DNA of 64,000 nt from Rhizobium mayense (lineage in GTDB: Bacteria; Pseudomonadota; Alphaproteobacteria; Rhizobiales; Rhizobiaceae). Shown here in pieces: positions 7,773-17,187 of the stretch (position 1 is its first letter; the number at the start of each line of letters is the position of its first letter). A program made the position numbers and the translations under genes. The notes beneath the pieces were generated by a model that saw nothing but the letters and a program-made list of their open reading frames with translations, had not been told where the DNA came from and ran no database searches. The DNA lies in assembly GCF_030272705.1 (NCBI RefSeq), contig NZ_JARFYM010000002.1, forward strand, positions 62,001 to 126,000, in the 5' to 3' direction.

Positions 7773-9077
7773 GTGGGTTTCGAGGAAATCTTCAGAGAAA
7801 CTGAGGCTTGGGTTCAGACTGTTTTTCTTAATGCGTGGACACTCTACCAGTGTGGATTGATCGCCCTCGGTTTCCTGCTTTCGTCATTTGCCGCAAAACG
7901 AGTAGAGCCATTCTTCGAAGCGCGCGCGCGTAAAATCAAAGGAAACCCGGACCTGCTGCGCGTTATTGTCGCCTTCCTGAGACGCCTGCGCTGGCTCTTC
8001 CTGATTGTGTGGTTGTGGCTGGTGGAAGGGGTTTTGTCGCGCTATGCGTGGCCCTCTCACCGGTGGCTTGTCGAAACCGCGCTGACACTCACGGCTGCAT
8101 GGTTCGTCATAGCGGTGCTAACGAGGATCATCCGCAATCAGACCCTCGCACGCGTGGTCGCGGTAGCGAGCTGGTGCTACATTGCCCTTTACACTGTCGG
8201 GCTCGATAGCGCGGTCCTTGAGGGTCTCGACAGTGCTGCCGTCAGGATCGGCGCGGTAAAGCTTTCACTGCTCTTGATCATAAAAGCCATCGTTCTGGTG
8301 GTTGCGCTGGTCTGGCTCGCCGTACTGATTGGAAACGTTTCCTCTCACTGGGTTCATCGGTCCCCTGACCTTTCCCCCTCCTTCAAGGTACTCATCAGCA
8401 AACTTATCAAGATCGGCTTGATCGTGTTGGCGGGCGCGATCGCACTATCGGCTACGGGGATCGACCTTACGGCCCTCACCGTGTTTTCAGGCGCGGTGGG
8501 CGTCGGTATCGGTTTCGGCTTGCAGAAGGTCGTGTCGAATTTCATCTCCGGCGTGATCATCCTGCTCGACAAGTCCATCAAGCCAGGAGACACGATTTCG
8601 CTCGGGGACACTTTTGGTTCGATCAGAGATCTGCGCTCCCGTTTCGTCTCAGTGATCACCAGAGACGGCAAGGAGTATCTTATCCCCAACGAGGACTTCA
8701 TCTCCCAGAAAGTGGTGAACTGGTCATTTTCCAGCGACTTCGTCCGTATCGAAGTCGACTTCGGAACTTCCTATGATAGCGACCCGCATGATGTTGTGCG
8801 CATCGCCATAGAAACGGCAAAGAGCATTCCTCGCATCGCAAATAGCTACTCTGCACCGGTGTGCTGGATGACGGCGTTCGGATCCTCTTCTCTCGATTTT
8901 AAGTTGAGATTCTGGATTTCCGATCCGAGCAATGGGCTGACCAACATTCGCGGCGAGGTACTGATGGCGCTATGGGACGCCTTCAAGCAAGCAGGTATTT
9001 CGATCCCCTTCCCGCATCGCGAGATCATCATGAAGACGCCTGTCGAAATTGCTGAACGTCACTCGGAATCGGGATAG
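7773..9077 (+). CDS. MscS-family mechanosensitive ion channel
   Basis: This 434-residue inner-membrane channel opens on membrane tension and protects against hypo-osmotic shock. Several hydrophobic segments occupy about residues 20-225. The conserved pore helix and beta domain follow, with TVFSGAVGVGIGFGLQKVVSNFISG at about 235-260 and LLDKSIKPGDTISLG after it, both hallmark MscS sequences. The cytoplasmic vestibule ends with FPHREIIM. The start is GTG at 7773, with GGGGA upstream. It has more transmembrane segments than E. coli MscS, so it belongs to a larger MscS-like subfamily. It is monocistronic. Confidence 0.93.
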   Translation: MGFEEIFRETEAWVQTVFLNAWTLYQCGLIALGFLLSSFAAKRVEPFFEARARKIKGNPDLLRVIVAFLRRLRWLFLIVWLWLVEGVLSRYAWPSHRWLVETALTLTAAWFVIAVLTRIIRNQTLARVVAVASWCYIALYTVGLDSAVLEGLDSAAVRIGAVKLSLLLIIKAIVLVVALVWLAVLIGNVSSHWVHRSPDLSPSFKVLISKLIKIGLIVLAGAIALSATGIDLTALTVFSGAVGVGIGFGLQKVVSNFISGVIILLDKSIKPGDTISLGDTFGSIRDLRSRFVSVITRDGKEYLIPNEDFISQKVVNWSFSSDFVRIEVDFGTSYDSDPHDVVRIAIETAKSIPRIANSYSAPVCWMTAFGSSSLDFKLRFWISDPSNGLTNIRGEVLMALWDAFKQAGISIPFPHREIIMKTPVEIAERHSESG

Positions 9078-9201
9078 AGCAACTGTTGCATCGTCTTAGC
9101 TGGCATCTCTGAGACTTTGACGCGAGCGGGACCATCGTGAGCGACCGCAATGTGAAAGGATCACGAAGTCCTCGCTATAAGCCGGCCGGCCGGCGTCCAG
9201 C

Positions 9202-9228
9202 CCCAGCTTCAGCCTGGCCGAAGCTGGG
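9202..9228. terminator. Bidirectional terminator-like hairpin
   Basis: Perfect 9-base arms CCCAGCTTC / GAAGCTGGG flank a 9-base loop between the convergent mscS-like and uxuA genes. The following bases on the plus strand are TCTCTTC, a weak pyrimidine tract. Confidence 0.6.
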
Positions 9229-9240
9229 TCTCTTCAATCC

Positions 9241-10443
9241 CTAAAAGCTCTTCCAGTATCGCGAGTACTCGTCGGTTTTGCCGATCGCGTGGATGACGCC
9301 GTGCAGTTCGGCCAGGCCTTTCAACCGTCCGATCAGCGAATAGCCCGGGTTGGTCGGCTTATCCACATCATCGCCTATCAAATGCCCATGGTCGGGGCGC
9401 ATCGGAATCAGATGATCCGGCCGGCCCTCGGTGCGGCGACGCGCCTCCTCCGCCAGAAGCGCGCGCAGGATCGCGTACATATCGCTACGGCCTTCCAGAT
9501 GCGCGGCCTCGACAAAAGAGCCATCCGGCTCGATCGCCACATCGCGCAAATGGGCAAAATTGATGCGCGGCGCGAATTCGCGCGCGATGGAGAGCACGTC
9601 GTTGTCGGCACGTGACCCGAGGGATCCGACGCAAAGCGTCAGGCCATTGGCGGGATGATCGACACTGCTGATGATACGACGCAGGTCCCTTGCCGTCGAA
9701 ACCACCCGCGGCAGGCCGAAGAGCGAAATCGGGGGATCGTCGGGATGAATGGCGAGCCGCGCTCCAACTTCGGCAGCGACCGGCACGACCTCACGCAGAA
9801 AATTGTCGAGGCTCGATCGCAAATCCTCCGTCGTCACTCCTTCGAAGGACTCGATGGCTGCGCGAATGGCCGCGCGGCCATAACTGTCCTCACCGCCCGG
9901 AAGACCTGCGATAATATTGCTCTCCAGCCGGCCGACCGCCTCCTCCGAGAGGCCCTTCAGCCGCTCCTCGGCACGCTGCAAAAGCTCCAGCGAATAGCTC
10001 GGCTCGGCACTTTTCCGGCGCAGAATGAAGGCGTCATAGGCGACGAATTCCACCATGTCGAAACGGAGGGCAAGCGCCGTCGTCGACATCTCGAAGCGCA
10101 AGTCCGTGCGCGTCCAGTCGACCACCGGCATGAAGTTGTAGCAGATCGTCTTGATGCCGAATCGGGCGAGATTGACCAGCGTGTCCTTCCAGATGCCTAT
10201 CGCCTCTGCGGCACCGGCACCACCGAGCTTGATGGCGCTCGGGACCGGGATCGATTCGCAGACGCTCCAGCTCATGCCCGCAGCTTCCACCATGGCCTTG
10301 CGCGCCTCGATCTCTCCCGGCGTCCAGACACGGGAATAGGAGATTTCGTGCAGCGCCGTCACGATGCCCGTTGCCCCGCCCTGACGTGCGTGAATAAGTG
10401 GAACGAGATCCCTCGGCCCAAACCAGCGCCAGCAGCTTTCCAT
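9241..10443 (-). CDS. uxuA: Mannonate dehydratase
   Basis: UxuA dehydrates D-mannonate to 2-keto-3-deoxy-D-gluconate in the cytoplasm. The 400-residue protein starts MESCWRWFGPRDLVPL, matching the E. coli UxuA opening, and carries the family blocks LAIHPDDPP, FAHLRDV and MRPDHGHLIGDD (metal-binding His/Asp). The ATG at 10443 has a GGGAGG ribosome site 6 bases upstream, so the longer frame to 10497 is not used. It is divergent from a FadR-type regulator with operator-like sites between them. Its substrate could come from hexuronates or from oxidised mannose released by the neighbouring mannosidase; a mannonate oxidoreductase (UxuB) is not in the window. Confidence 0.95.
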   Translation of the reverse strand: MESCWRWFGPRDLVPLIHARQGGATGIVTALHEISYSRVWTPGEIEARKAMVEAAGMSWSVCESIPVPSAIKLGGAGAAEAIGIWKDTLVNLARFGIKTICYNFMPVVDWTRTDLRFEMSTTALALRFDMVEFVAYDAFILRRKSAEPSYSLELLQRAEERLKGLSEEAVGRLESNIIAGLPGGEDSYGRAAIRAAIESFEGVTTEDLRSSLDNFLREVVPVAAEVGARLAIHPDDPPISLFGLPRVVSTARDLRRIISSVDHPANGLTLCVGSLGSRADNDVLSIAREFAPRINFAHLRDVAIEPDGSFVEAAHLEGRSDMYAILRALLAEEARRRTEGRPDHLIPMRPDHGHLIGDDVDKPTNPGYSLIGRLKGLAELHGVIHAIGKTDEYSRYWKSF

Positions 10444-10459
10444 GCAATGCCTCCCATAT

Positions 10460-10472
10460 TTGTTGGTCAACA
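10460..10472 (-). promoter_or_regulatory. Candidate FadR-type operator, site 1
   Basis: TTGTTGGTCAACA lies 17 bases from the uxuA start. It is a near-palindrome (TGTTG/CAACA) and matches site 2 in inverted orientation in 12 of 13 bases. The divergent FadR-type regulator is the likely binder. Confidence 0.6.
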
Positions 10473-10519
10473 TATCGCCAAATCGATAATTGTCCATTCA
10501 ATAGCTGCCTTGCATACGC

Positions 10520-10546
10520 TTGACATCCATTATTGACCAACAATAT
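10520..10546 (+). promoter_or_regulatory. Promoter of the FadR-type regulator, overlapping operator site 2
   Basis: A consensus -35 TTGACA (10520-10525) precedes a weak -10 (about 10541-10546, CAATAT). The second operator copy, TATTGACCAACAA (10531-10543), fills the spacer, so binding would block RNA polymerase. This predicts autorepression of the regulator and the downstream mannosidase genes. Confidence 0.5.
10531..10543 (+). promoter_or_regulatory. Candidate FadR-type operator, site 2
   Basis: TATTGACCAACAA is the inverted copy of site 1, with centres about 71 bases apart. The two sites flank both divergent promoters, an arrangement that allows joint control of uxuA and the regulator-mannosidase operon. 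Confidence 0.6.
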
Positions 10547-10574
10547 CCTCTTTTCAGCTGGAGGAGGCATGGCA

Positions 10575-11282
10575 ATGGAAACCGCGGAGGTCGAGGACAA
10601 GGGATCGGCGGTAGACCACGTGGTCGATGCGATTCGCCAGATGATGCGTGAGCGCAATCTTGGGGTCGGCGACGCTCTTCCGTCGGAAATCGAGCTGGCG
10701 GCGATGTTCAGCAGCAGCCGCAATACCGTGCGCGAAGCGATCCGCATTCTGAAAGCCTACGGCATCGTCGAAAGCAAACAGAAGGTCGGCGCCGTCATCA
10801 CCGATCGCCGCCAACAAGCGCTGATGGAGCTGTTCTCTTTCTCGATCGACATTTCCGCCGAGAGCTTCCTGGATATTCAAGGCTTTCGCCGGCTGATCGA
10901 GGTCAATCTATCCGATCTTCTGTTCGAAGATATCGACCAGGCCGGCATCGCGCGGCTGGAAGCGATCAATGACGCCATGAAGCGGGCACCGGAACTTTCC
11001 GACGCTGCCGAGTTCGATTTCAAGTTCCACGCCGAGCTTGTCAATTTTGCCGGTAACCGCACGCTATCGCAGGTCTACAGCATTCTGCGGCCGCTACTGC
11101 AGCGGCTGATGGAGGCCGGCAAACGTTCTCGCGTGGCTGTGGAAAGCTCCTATGACGAGCATTGCGACATCATCGCCGCATTGAAAAAGCGGGACCGCAT
11201 CGCCTATGCCTATCACATGAACCGTCATCTTCACGCCGGGCTGCAATTCATAGAGCCTACCAAAGAGCCGCGGCAAATTTGA
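10575..11282 (+). CDS. FadR/GntR-family transcriptional regulator (UxuR-like)
   Basis: This 235-residue regulator has an N-terminal winged helix (LPSEIELAAMFSSSRNTVREAIRILKAYGIVESKQKVGAVI) and a C-terminal FCD all-alpha sensor domain (FKFHAELVNFAGNRTL; the D/H residues there usually bind a metal). AGGAGG at 10562-10567 is too close to the ATG at 10569 and well spaced for the ATG at 10575, so I choose the latter. It is divergent from uxuA and 30 bases upstream of the beta-mannosidase gene, so it probably senses a sugar acid of the mannonate/uronate type. Confidence 0.9.
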   Translation: METAEVEDKGSAVDHVVDAIRQMMRERNLGVGDALPSEIELAAMFSSSRNTVREAIRILKAYGIVESKQKVGAVITDRRQQALMELFSFSIDISAESFLDIQGFRRLIEVNLSDLLFEDIDQAGIARLEAINDAMKRAPELSDAAEFDFKFHAELVNFAGNRTLSQVYSILRPLLQRLMEAGKRSRVAVESSYDEHCDIIAALKKRDRIAYAYHMNRHLHAGLQFIEPTKEPRQI

Positions 11283-11312
11283 CACGATCCATTTCATGAC
11301 GGACCGACGACC

Positions 11313-13823
11313 ATGAAGAAACTGGCACTCGATACCGGCTGGACCGTTTCCCGCCTTCAGGCACCTTCGACGGCCCCCTCGCTACCCGCGACGATCCCCG
11401 CCGCGGTGCCGGGAAATGTGCATCTAGATCTGCTGTCGGCCCGGCTCATCACCGACCCCTATCTCGATGTCAACGAGATCTCCCAGGACTGGATCGGCCG
11501 CTCAGCCTGGCGTTACCGGCTGGCTTTCGACTGGGACGACCACGAGGCGGATCGGATCGATCTCTCCTGCCTCGGGCTCGACACGGCGGCGCGTCTGGAA
11601 CTGAATGGCGTGTTGCTCGGGGAAACGCGCAATATGCATCGCAGCTATCGTTTCGATATTCGCGAGCAGCTCAAGGAAGGCCGGAACGAGCTCATCGTCG
11701 ACTTCGATTCAGCCTATGCTCATGGCGAGGCGGTTCGCAGCGAACTCGGTTCGGCCGCAGACATCCCGGCCAACTATCCGGGGCCAGGCAACCTCATCCG
11801 CAAGATGGCCTGCAATTTCGGCTGGGACTGGGGTCCGACCGTCGTCACTTCAGGCATATGGAAGCCGATTGCCATCGAAAGCTGGTCGAAGGCCCGTCTG
11901 AGCACCGTTCGCCCTGAAATCACCCTGCAGGGCGGCGACGGCGTCGCGCGGTTGCGGATCGAGATCGAATGGGCCGCCGAGGGGATCGATAGCGCAGCTC
12001 TGGTGATGTCGATCGGCGGCAAGCGTTCGGAAATGCGGATTGCTCAAGGCGAGACGCATGCCCTGGTGGAATGCCGGATCGACAATCCGCAAGTCTGGTG
12101 GCCTCACGGGTTTGGGGGCCAACCGCTCTACGATCTTGATCTTCACCTGCTAGGCTCCGATGGTGCAACCCTCGACCGCTGGCAACGCCGCGTCGGCTTT
12201 CGCTCCGTGCGCCTCGACACCGCGCCGGACGACACCGGCTCTGCCTTTAGCCTCGTCGTCAACGATGTGCCGGTCTTTGCTCGCGGCGCCAACTGGATAC
12301 CGGAGGATTGCTTCCTTCCGCGCGTAACGCGGCAACGCTACCGCGAGCGGATCGCTCAGGCGCGGGATGCCAATATGAACATTCTCCGCGTCTGGGGCGG
12401 CGGTATTTACGAAACCGATGCCTTCTACGACGAATGCGACGCCGCCGGCATCATGGTTTGGCAGGATTTCCTGTTCGCCTGCGCCGCTTACCCAGAGGAC
12501 GAGCCGGTCTATAGTGAGATCGAGGCGGAGGCGCGCGAGGCGATCAGCCGGCTGATGCCGCACCCCTCACTAGTGCTCTGGAACGGCAACAACGAAAATA
12601 TTTGGGGCTATTTCGACTGGGGCTGGCAGGATGTGCTCGCCAATCGACCCTGGGGCGCGGGCTACTACCTCGACCTATTGCCCAAACTGGTCGCCGAGAT
12701 CGATCCGACGCGGCCCTATTGGCCCGGAAGCCCCTATTCCGGCTCGATGGATATTGCGCCCAATGCCGACGAGCATGGCTGCAAACACATCTGGGACGTC
12801 TGGAACGAGGTCGGATACGAGACCTACCGCAACTATATTCCGCGTTTCTGCTCCGAATTCGGCTGGCAGGCACCGCCGACCTACGCCACGCTTGCCGCAT
12901 CCGTGCGTGAAAAAGATCGAGCGCCCGCCTCCCCCGGCGTTCTGCATCATCAGAAGGCAACCAGCGGCAACGACAAGCTGCTTAAGGGATTGGAAGGCTG
13001 GTTTCCGACCCCGGAAAGCTTCGACGACTGGCTCTTCGTAACCCAACTTAATCAGGCCCGCGCCATCAGCGTCGGCGTCGATCATATGCGATCGCATCGC
13101 CCCACCTGCATGGGTACGATCGTCTGGCAACTCAACGACTGCTGGCCGGTGACCTCCTGGGCGGCGGTCGACGGTGCCGGACGAAAGAAGCCTCTTTGGT
13201 ACGCGCTCCGCAACAGCTACGCCCCGCATCTCCTGACCATCCAGCCGCGTGGCAACAGTCTCTCCGCCGTCGCCGTCAACGATACGGCCCTGTTCTGGCG
13301 CGTCCCCTTCACCATCGAGCGCTTCGATTTCAGCGGCACTCTTCTCGCCCGCCATTCTGTTTGGCGCATCCTCTGCGACCGCTTCGAAAATGCCGAGATA
13401 TCAATCCCCAAGGATGTGGCGACGCCGGGCGATCCTGAGCGCGAGTTCCTGCGAGCCCGCCTCGGCGATGCCGAAGCCTGGTGGTTCTTCGAGAAGGATA
13501 TGAAGTTGCAATATCCGCAGCCTCGGTTCGAGCTTGAGGCCGAACAGATCGCCGACGAGGTAGCCGTGACGATCACGGCACAATCCTTCCTGCGCGATCT
13601 CTGCCTGTTTGCCGATCGCATCAGCCCGAATGCCGAGGTCGACGACATGCTAGTCAACCTGATGCCGGGCGAAAGCAAGACGTTCCACATAAGGGGCCCG
13701 TCGAAGGAGGCCTGGGACGATGCCGATCTTTTCTCCATTGTGCGCACAGCCAATCAGATCGCGCATATCCCGGGTTCGGTGGTGACGGAACTTGCCACTC
13801 ACAGGCCGAAGCGGATCTCGTGA
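11313..13823 (+). CDS. Beta-mannosidase, glycoside hydrolase family 2
   Basis: This 836-residue GH2 enzyme cleaves terminal beta-D-mannose from oligosaccharides. The sugar-binding, immunoglobulin-like and TIM-barrel domains are in the usual order. The acid/base is E428 in LWNGNNENIW and the nucleophile E515 in FCSEFGWQ. KMACNFGWDWGPTVVTSGIWKPI in the N-terminal domain is characteristic of beta-mannosidases rather than galactosidases. There is no signal peptide, so it acts on imported oligosaccharides in the cytoplasm. It sits in an operon with the upstream regulator and probably with the GH94-like gene 98 bases downstream. Confidence 0.93.
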   Translation: MKKLALDTGWTVSRLQAPSTAPSLPATIPAAVPGNVHLDLLSARLITDPYLDVNEISQDWIGRSAWRYRLAFDWDDHEADRIDLSCLGLDTAARLELNGVLLGETRNMHRSYRFDIREQLKEGRNELIVDFDSAYAHGEAVRSELGSAADIPANYPGPGNLIRKMACNFGWDWGPTVVTSGIWKPIAIESWSKARLSTVRPEITLQGGDGVARLRIEIEWAAEGIDSAALVMSIGGKRSEMRIAQGETHALVECRIDNPQVWWPHGFGGQPLYDLDLHLLGSDGATLDRWQRRVGFRSVRLDTAPDDTGSAFSLVVNDVPVFARGANWIPEDCFLPRVTRQRYRERIAQARDANMNILRVWGGGIYETDAFYDECDAAGIMVWQDFLFACAAYPEDEPVYSEIEAEAREAISRLMPHPSLVLWNGNNENIWGYFDWGWQDVLANRPWGAGYYLDLLPKLVAEIDPTRPYWPGSPYSGSMDIAPNADEHGCKHIWDVWNEVGYETYRNYIPRFCSEFGWQAPPTYATLAASVREKDRAPASPGVLHHQKATSGNDKLLKGLEGWFPTPESFDDWLFVTQLNQARAISVGVDHMRSHRPTCMGTIVWQLNDCWPVTSWAAVDGAGRKKPLWYALRNSYAPHLLTIQPRGNSLSAVAVNDTALFWRVPFTIERFDFSGTLLARHSVWRILCDRFENAEISIPKDVATPGDPEREFLRARLGDAEAWWFFEKDMKLQYPQPRFELEAEQIADEVAVTITAQSFLRDLCLFADRISPNAEVDDMLVNLMPGESKTFHIRGPSKEAWDDADLFSIVRTANQIAHIPGSVVTELATHRPKRIS

Positions 13824-13921
13824 AGGATTGCAATCGGAAACGGCAAATTGCCTCCTATGATCGCGCGGCGGCTTGTGATCTAGTACAATCATCCGACCCA
13901 TGAATCAGCGAGACACCGGCT

Positions 13922-16900
13922 ATGTCCTCGGAACCCAATCGCAGCTTTCAGACGCCACGGCGCGAAGAACTCGATCTTTCCACACTTACAAGCGGCGCCG
14001 GCCTATCTGTATCGGCGCTACCGAACGGTACGCTGTTTGCCATAGACTTCGCCGACCAGCAGGGCGGCGTCATGATCAACCAGGTGCTGGGATCGCCCGT
14101 TTACGGCGGCATCGGGCGCCTCTATCTTCGCACCGGCGGGACGCAGCCTGCGGTCGCTGAAATTGTCGGCCCAAAGGCCGCGGTGCGTTTCGGCCATGAC
14201 GAGACGGGCTTTTGTTGGGGCGGCGAGACCGGTGGCATCAGGCATAAAGTCCGGCTGCAGCTCGATCCCAAAACCACCGCGTGGTTCTGGCGGGTGTCGC
14301 TTGAAAATACGACTGGCGACGCACTCTCGGCCGATCTCGTGCTGATCCAGGATGTCGGCCTCGGCGATCGCGGCTTCCTGATGAATAGCGAAGCCTATGC
14401 TTCGCAGTATATCGACCATCATATTGCGGATCATTCTGCCTTTGGTCCCGTGGTGATGAACCGGCAGAACCTCAAGCAGGGCGGCGGGCGCAATCCCTGG
14501 CTCGCACAGGGCTGCCTTGATGGGGCAGCGGCCTATGCCACAGACGCGATCCAGTTGGTGGTGCCGGCCCGCGGCGGCGACGCACAAATGGTGCCGGGCT
14601 TTGGCGAAAGCCTGCCGGGCACGCGCCGGCAGCACGAAGTCGCCTGCCCGGCGATCCAGTCGAAGCCACTCGCGCTCGCGCCAGGGGCTGCCGTGACCAC
14701 AACATTCTTTGGCCTGTTCGTTGCCGATCATCCCGCGGCCTCCAGCGATGCCGACCTTGCACTCCTTGACGCCCTGCCGCAGATGCTCAGCCAACTGGCG
14801 GCGACGGATATTGCTGACGACCTGCCGGTCCGCAGCCTGGTGCAGGACGCGCCCCTGTTCGTAACCGAGCCTTTGGACGAAGCCACGATCAATCGGCTAT
14901 ATTCGAAGCGGATGCTGGAAGAGCGTATCGATGGCCAGCTCTATTCCTTCTTCGTGCCCGACGGCTCGCTCAACCGCCATATCGTGCTGCGTGAGAAAGA
15001 ACATGTCGTCGCCCGCCGTCACGGCGCCATTATCCGTAGTGGCCAAAACATGCTGCTGGACGACCAGACACTGGCCGCAACCTGCTGGATGCAGGGCATC
15101 TTCGCCGCCCAGTTGACGATCGGCAATACGTCTTTCCACAAGCTGTTCTCCGTTTCCCGCGACCCCTACAATCTGACACGGGCGAGCGGCCTGCGCATCC
15201 TCGTCGATCTTGGCGAAGGCTGGCGCCTGCTTGGCGTCCCCGCTGCCTTCGACATGGGGCTTAGCGACGTCCGTTGGACCTACAGGCTCGCCGGCCGCAC
15301 CATCACTGTGTCGGCTATCGCCTCCGGTGACGATCCCTCCATGCAGTGGAACGTCACGGTCGAGGGCGCCGCCTGCCGTTTCCTGGTGTTCGGCCATATC
15401 GTGCTCGGCGAACGTGACTATGAAGCAGTCGCGAACATCGAGATCGACGCAGCGGCCAAGCAGATATCGTTCCGCCCTCAGCCGTCCTGGCTTTGGGATC
15501 GCTATCCACATGCCGCCTATCATCTCGTCACCTCGACGCCGGATGCCTTCGAGGTTATCGGCGGCGACGAACTTCTCTACAGCGACGGCGTATCTCGCAA
15601 CGGCCCCTTCATCGCGCTCAAGTCGTATCAGACGCAAAGTTTCAGCTTTGCGGTCACCGGATCGATGACCGACGCAGCGGCAGGCGAAGGTCTTGCCGAA
15701 CGCTACAAGGCCGGCGTCAGCAGCGAAGAGATGCTTACCCCTGCACATCGTTTCTGGAACCATGTGACGCGCAGCATACGCATCGAAGGCGACGGGCCCG
15801 ATGTCACCGCACAGGCTGTGATGTTGCCCTGGATTGCACATGATGCGATCGTTCACTTGAGCGTGCCGCACGGCCTCGAGCAATATACGGGCGCTGCCTG
15901 GGGGACGCGCGACGTCTGCCAGGGACCGGTGGAATTCCTGCTCGCCTATGAACACGACGCCGAAGTAAAGCAGGTCCTGCGCACCGTCTTTTCTGAGCAA
16001 TATCGGGACCGGGGCGACTGGCCGCAATGGTTCATGCTGGAGCCCTATGCCAATATCCGGGCTGGTGAGAGCCATGGCGATATTGTCGTTTGGCCGCTGA
16101 AGGCGCTGTGCGACTATTTCGAAGCCACCGGTGATCTTGCCTTCTTGGCCGAAACCGTTCCATGGCGTGCCGACGACACCATGCAGCGAACCGAGGAGAC
16201 GGCCACGATCTCCGCACATGTCGACAAGCTGCTCGACACCGTGCGAAGCCGTTTCGTGCCCGGCACCAGCCTGATCCGTTATGGCGAAGGCGATTGGAAC
16301 GACAGCCTGCAGCCCGCCGATCCGCATCTGCGAGATTGGATGGTCAGTAGCTGGACGGTCTCGCTGCTCTACGAGCAACTCGTGCGCTACGCCAAGATCC
16401 TGACGCTGGTCTGCCGAGCCGGGGAGGCGCAGACGCTCAAGGATACCGCCGCCGCCATGCGCGACGATTTCAACCGCCTCCTGATGCGCGACGGCGTCGT
16501 CGCCGGCTATGGCGTGTTCGATCCGAGCCATGACGGCGTCGAGCTGCTGCTGCATCCGCAAGACACCCGCACAGGCCTGCATTATTCGCTGATCGCGATG
16601 ACGCAGCCGATGCTGGGTGGTCTCTTCACGCCGGAGCAGAGGCATGCGCACTTGAAGCTGATCAAGGACAACCTCCTGTTCCCGGATGGCGTGAGGCTGA
16701 TGGAAAAGCCGGCGACCTATGCCGGCGGACCCGAGACCTTGTTCCGCCGCGCCGAATCCTCGTCCTTCTTCGGGCGCGAGATCGGGCTGATGTATGTGCA
16801 CGCGCATCTGCGTTACTGCGAGGCGCTGGCGCTGGACAGCGATGCCGAAGGTGTCTGGAACGCTCTGGCGCTCGCCAATCCGATCGCGGTCACCGGTCGG

Positions 16901-17182
16901 CTCGAACAGGCATCGCTGCGACAGCGCAACACCTATTTCAGCAGCAGCGACGCGGCTTTCGCCGATCGTTATCACGCGTCTGATGATTGGGATCGCGTCA
17001 AGGCCGGCAATATTGCCGTTGATGGTGGCTGGCGCATCTATTCGAGCGGCCCCGGCCTCTATACGAGGAGCCTGATCAACAATGTCTTCGGCTTCAAACG
17101 GCACTTCGGCGAACGTATCCGTAAGCCGCTATTGCCGGCATCGATTGCCGTTTCTGAAGTTGAACTGAATTTCGAAGCCTAG
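13922..17182 (+). CDS. GH94-type glycoside phosphorylase-like protein (GH36-type catalytic domain)
   Basis: This is a large 1086-residue protein of the cellobiose-phosphorylase/GH94 group. Beta-sandwich regions fill the N-terminal half. The (alpha/alpha)6 catalytic barrel shows AAWGTRDVCQGPVEFLL, the catalytic block GEGDWNDSLQPA (D791 and D794; the family has an aspartate acid here) and FRRAESSSFFGREIGLMYV near the end. Most GH94 cellobiose phosphorylases have about 800 residues; 1,2-beta-oligoglucan phosphorylases are nearer 1100. Known members split beta-glucosidic bonds with phosphate, but the mannosidase context suggests a beta-mannoside or another beta-linked oligosaccharide. No signal peptide is seen. 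The ribosome site is weak. Confidence 0.75.
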   Translation: MSSEPNRSFQTPRREELDLSTLTSGAGLSVSALPNGTLFAIDFADQQGGVMINQVLGSPVYGGIGRLYLRTGGTQPAVAEIVGPKAAVRFGHDETGFCWGGETGGIRHKVRLQLDPKTTAWFWRVSLENTTGDALSADLVLIQDVGLGDRGFLMNSEAYASQYIDHHIADHSAFGPVVMNRQNLKQGGGRNPWLAQGCLDGAAAYATDAIQLVVPARGGDAQMVPGFGESLPGTRRQHEVACPAIQSKPLALAPGAAVTTTFFGLFVADHPAASSDADLALLDALPQMLSQLAATDIADDLPVRSLVQDAPLFVTEPLDEATINRLYSKRMLEERIDGQLYSFFVPDGSLNRHIVLREKEHVVARRHGAIIRSGQNMLLDDQTLAATCWMQGIFAAQLTIGNTSFHKLFSVSRDPYNLTRASGLRILVDLGEGWRLLGVPAAFDMGLSDVRWTYRLAGRTITVSAIASGDDPSMQWNVTVEGAACRFLVFGHIVLGERDYEAVANIEIDAAAKQISFRPQPSWLWDRYPHAAYHLVTSTPDAFEVIGGDELLYSDGVSRNGPFIALKSYQTQSFSFAVTGSMTDAAAGEGLAERYKAGVSSEEMLTPAHRFWNHVTRSIRIEGDGPDVTAQAVMLPWIAHDAIVHLSVPHGLEQYTGAAWGTRDVCQGPVEFLLAYEHDAEVKQVLRTVFSEQYRDRGDWPQWFMLEPYANIRAGESHGDIVVWPLKALCDYFEATGDLAFLAETVPWRADDTMQRTEETATISAHVDKLLDTVRSRFVPGTSLIRYGEGDWNDSLQPADPHLRDWMVSSWTVSLLYEQLVRYAKILTLVCRAGEAQTLKDTAAAMRDDFNRLLMRDGVVAGYGVFDPSHDGVELLLHPQDTRTGLHYSLIAMTQPMLGGLFTPEQRHAHLKLIKDNLLFPDGVRLMEKPATYAGGPETLFRRAESSSFFGREIGLMYVHAHLRYCEALALDSDAEGVWNALALANPIAVTGRLEQASLRQRNTYFSSSDAAFADRYHASDDWDRVKAGNIAVDGGWRIYSSGPGLYTRSLINNVFGFKRHFGERIRKPLLPASIAVSEVELNFEA

Positions 17183-17187
17183 ACGCG

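Noticed and set aside
7573..7860. 95-codon plus-strand frame before mscS
   Set aside because: It overlaps the MscS start in another frame, lacks a ribosome site and domain features; part of it is a possible repeat.
14897..17104. 735-codon open frame on the minus strand opposite the GH94-like gene
   Set aside because: It is antisense to a well-supported gene, has no family motifs, and reflects high-GC codon bias.
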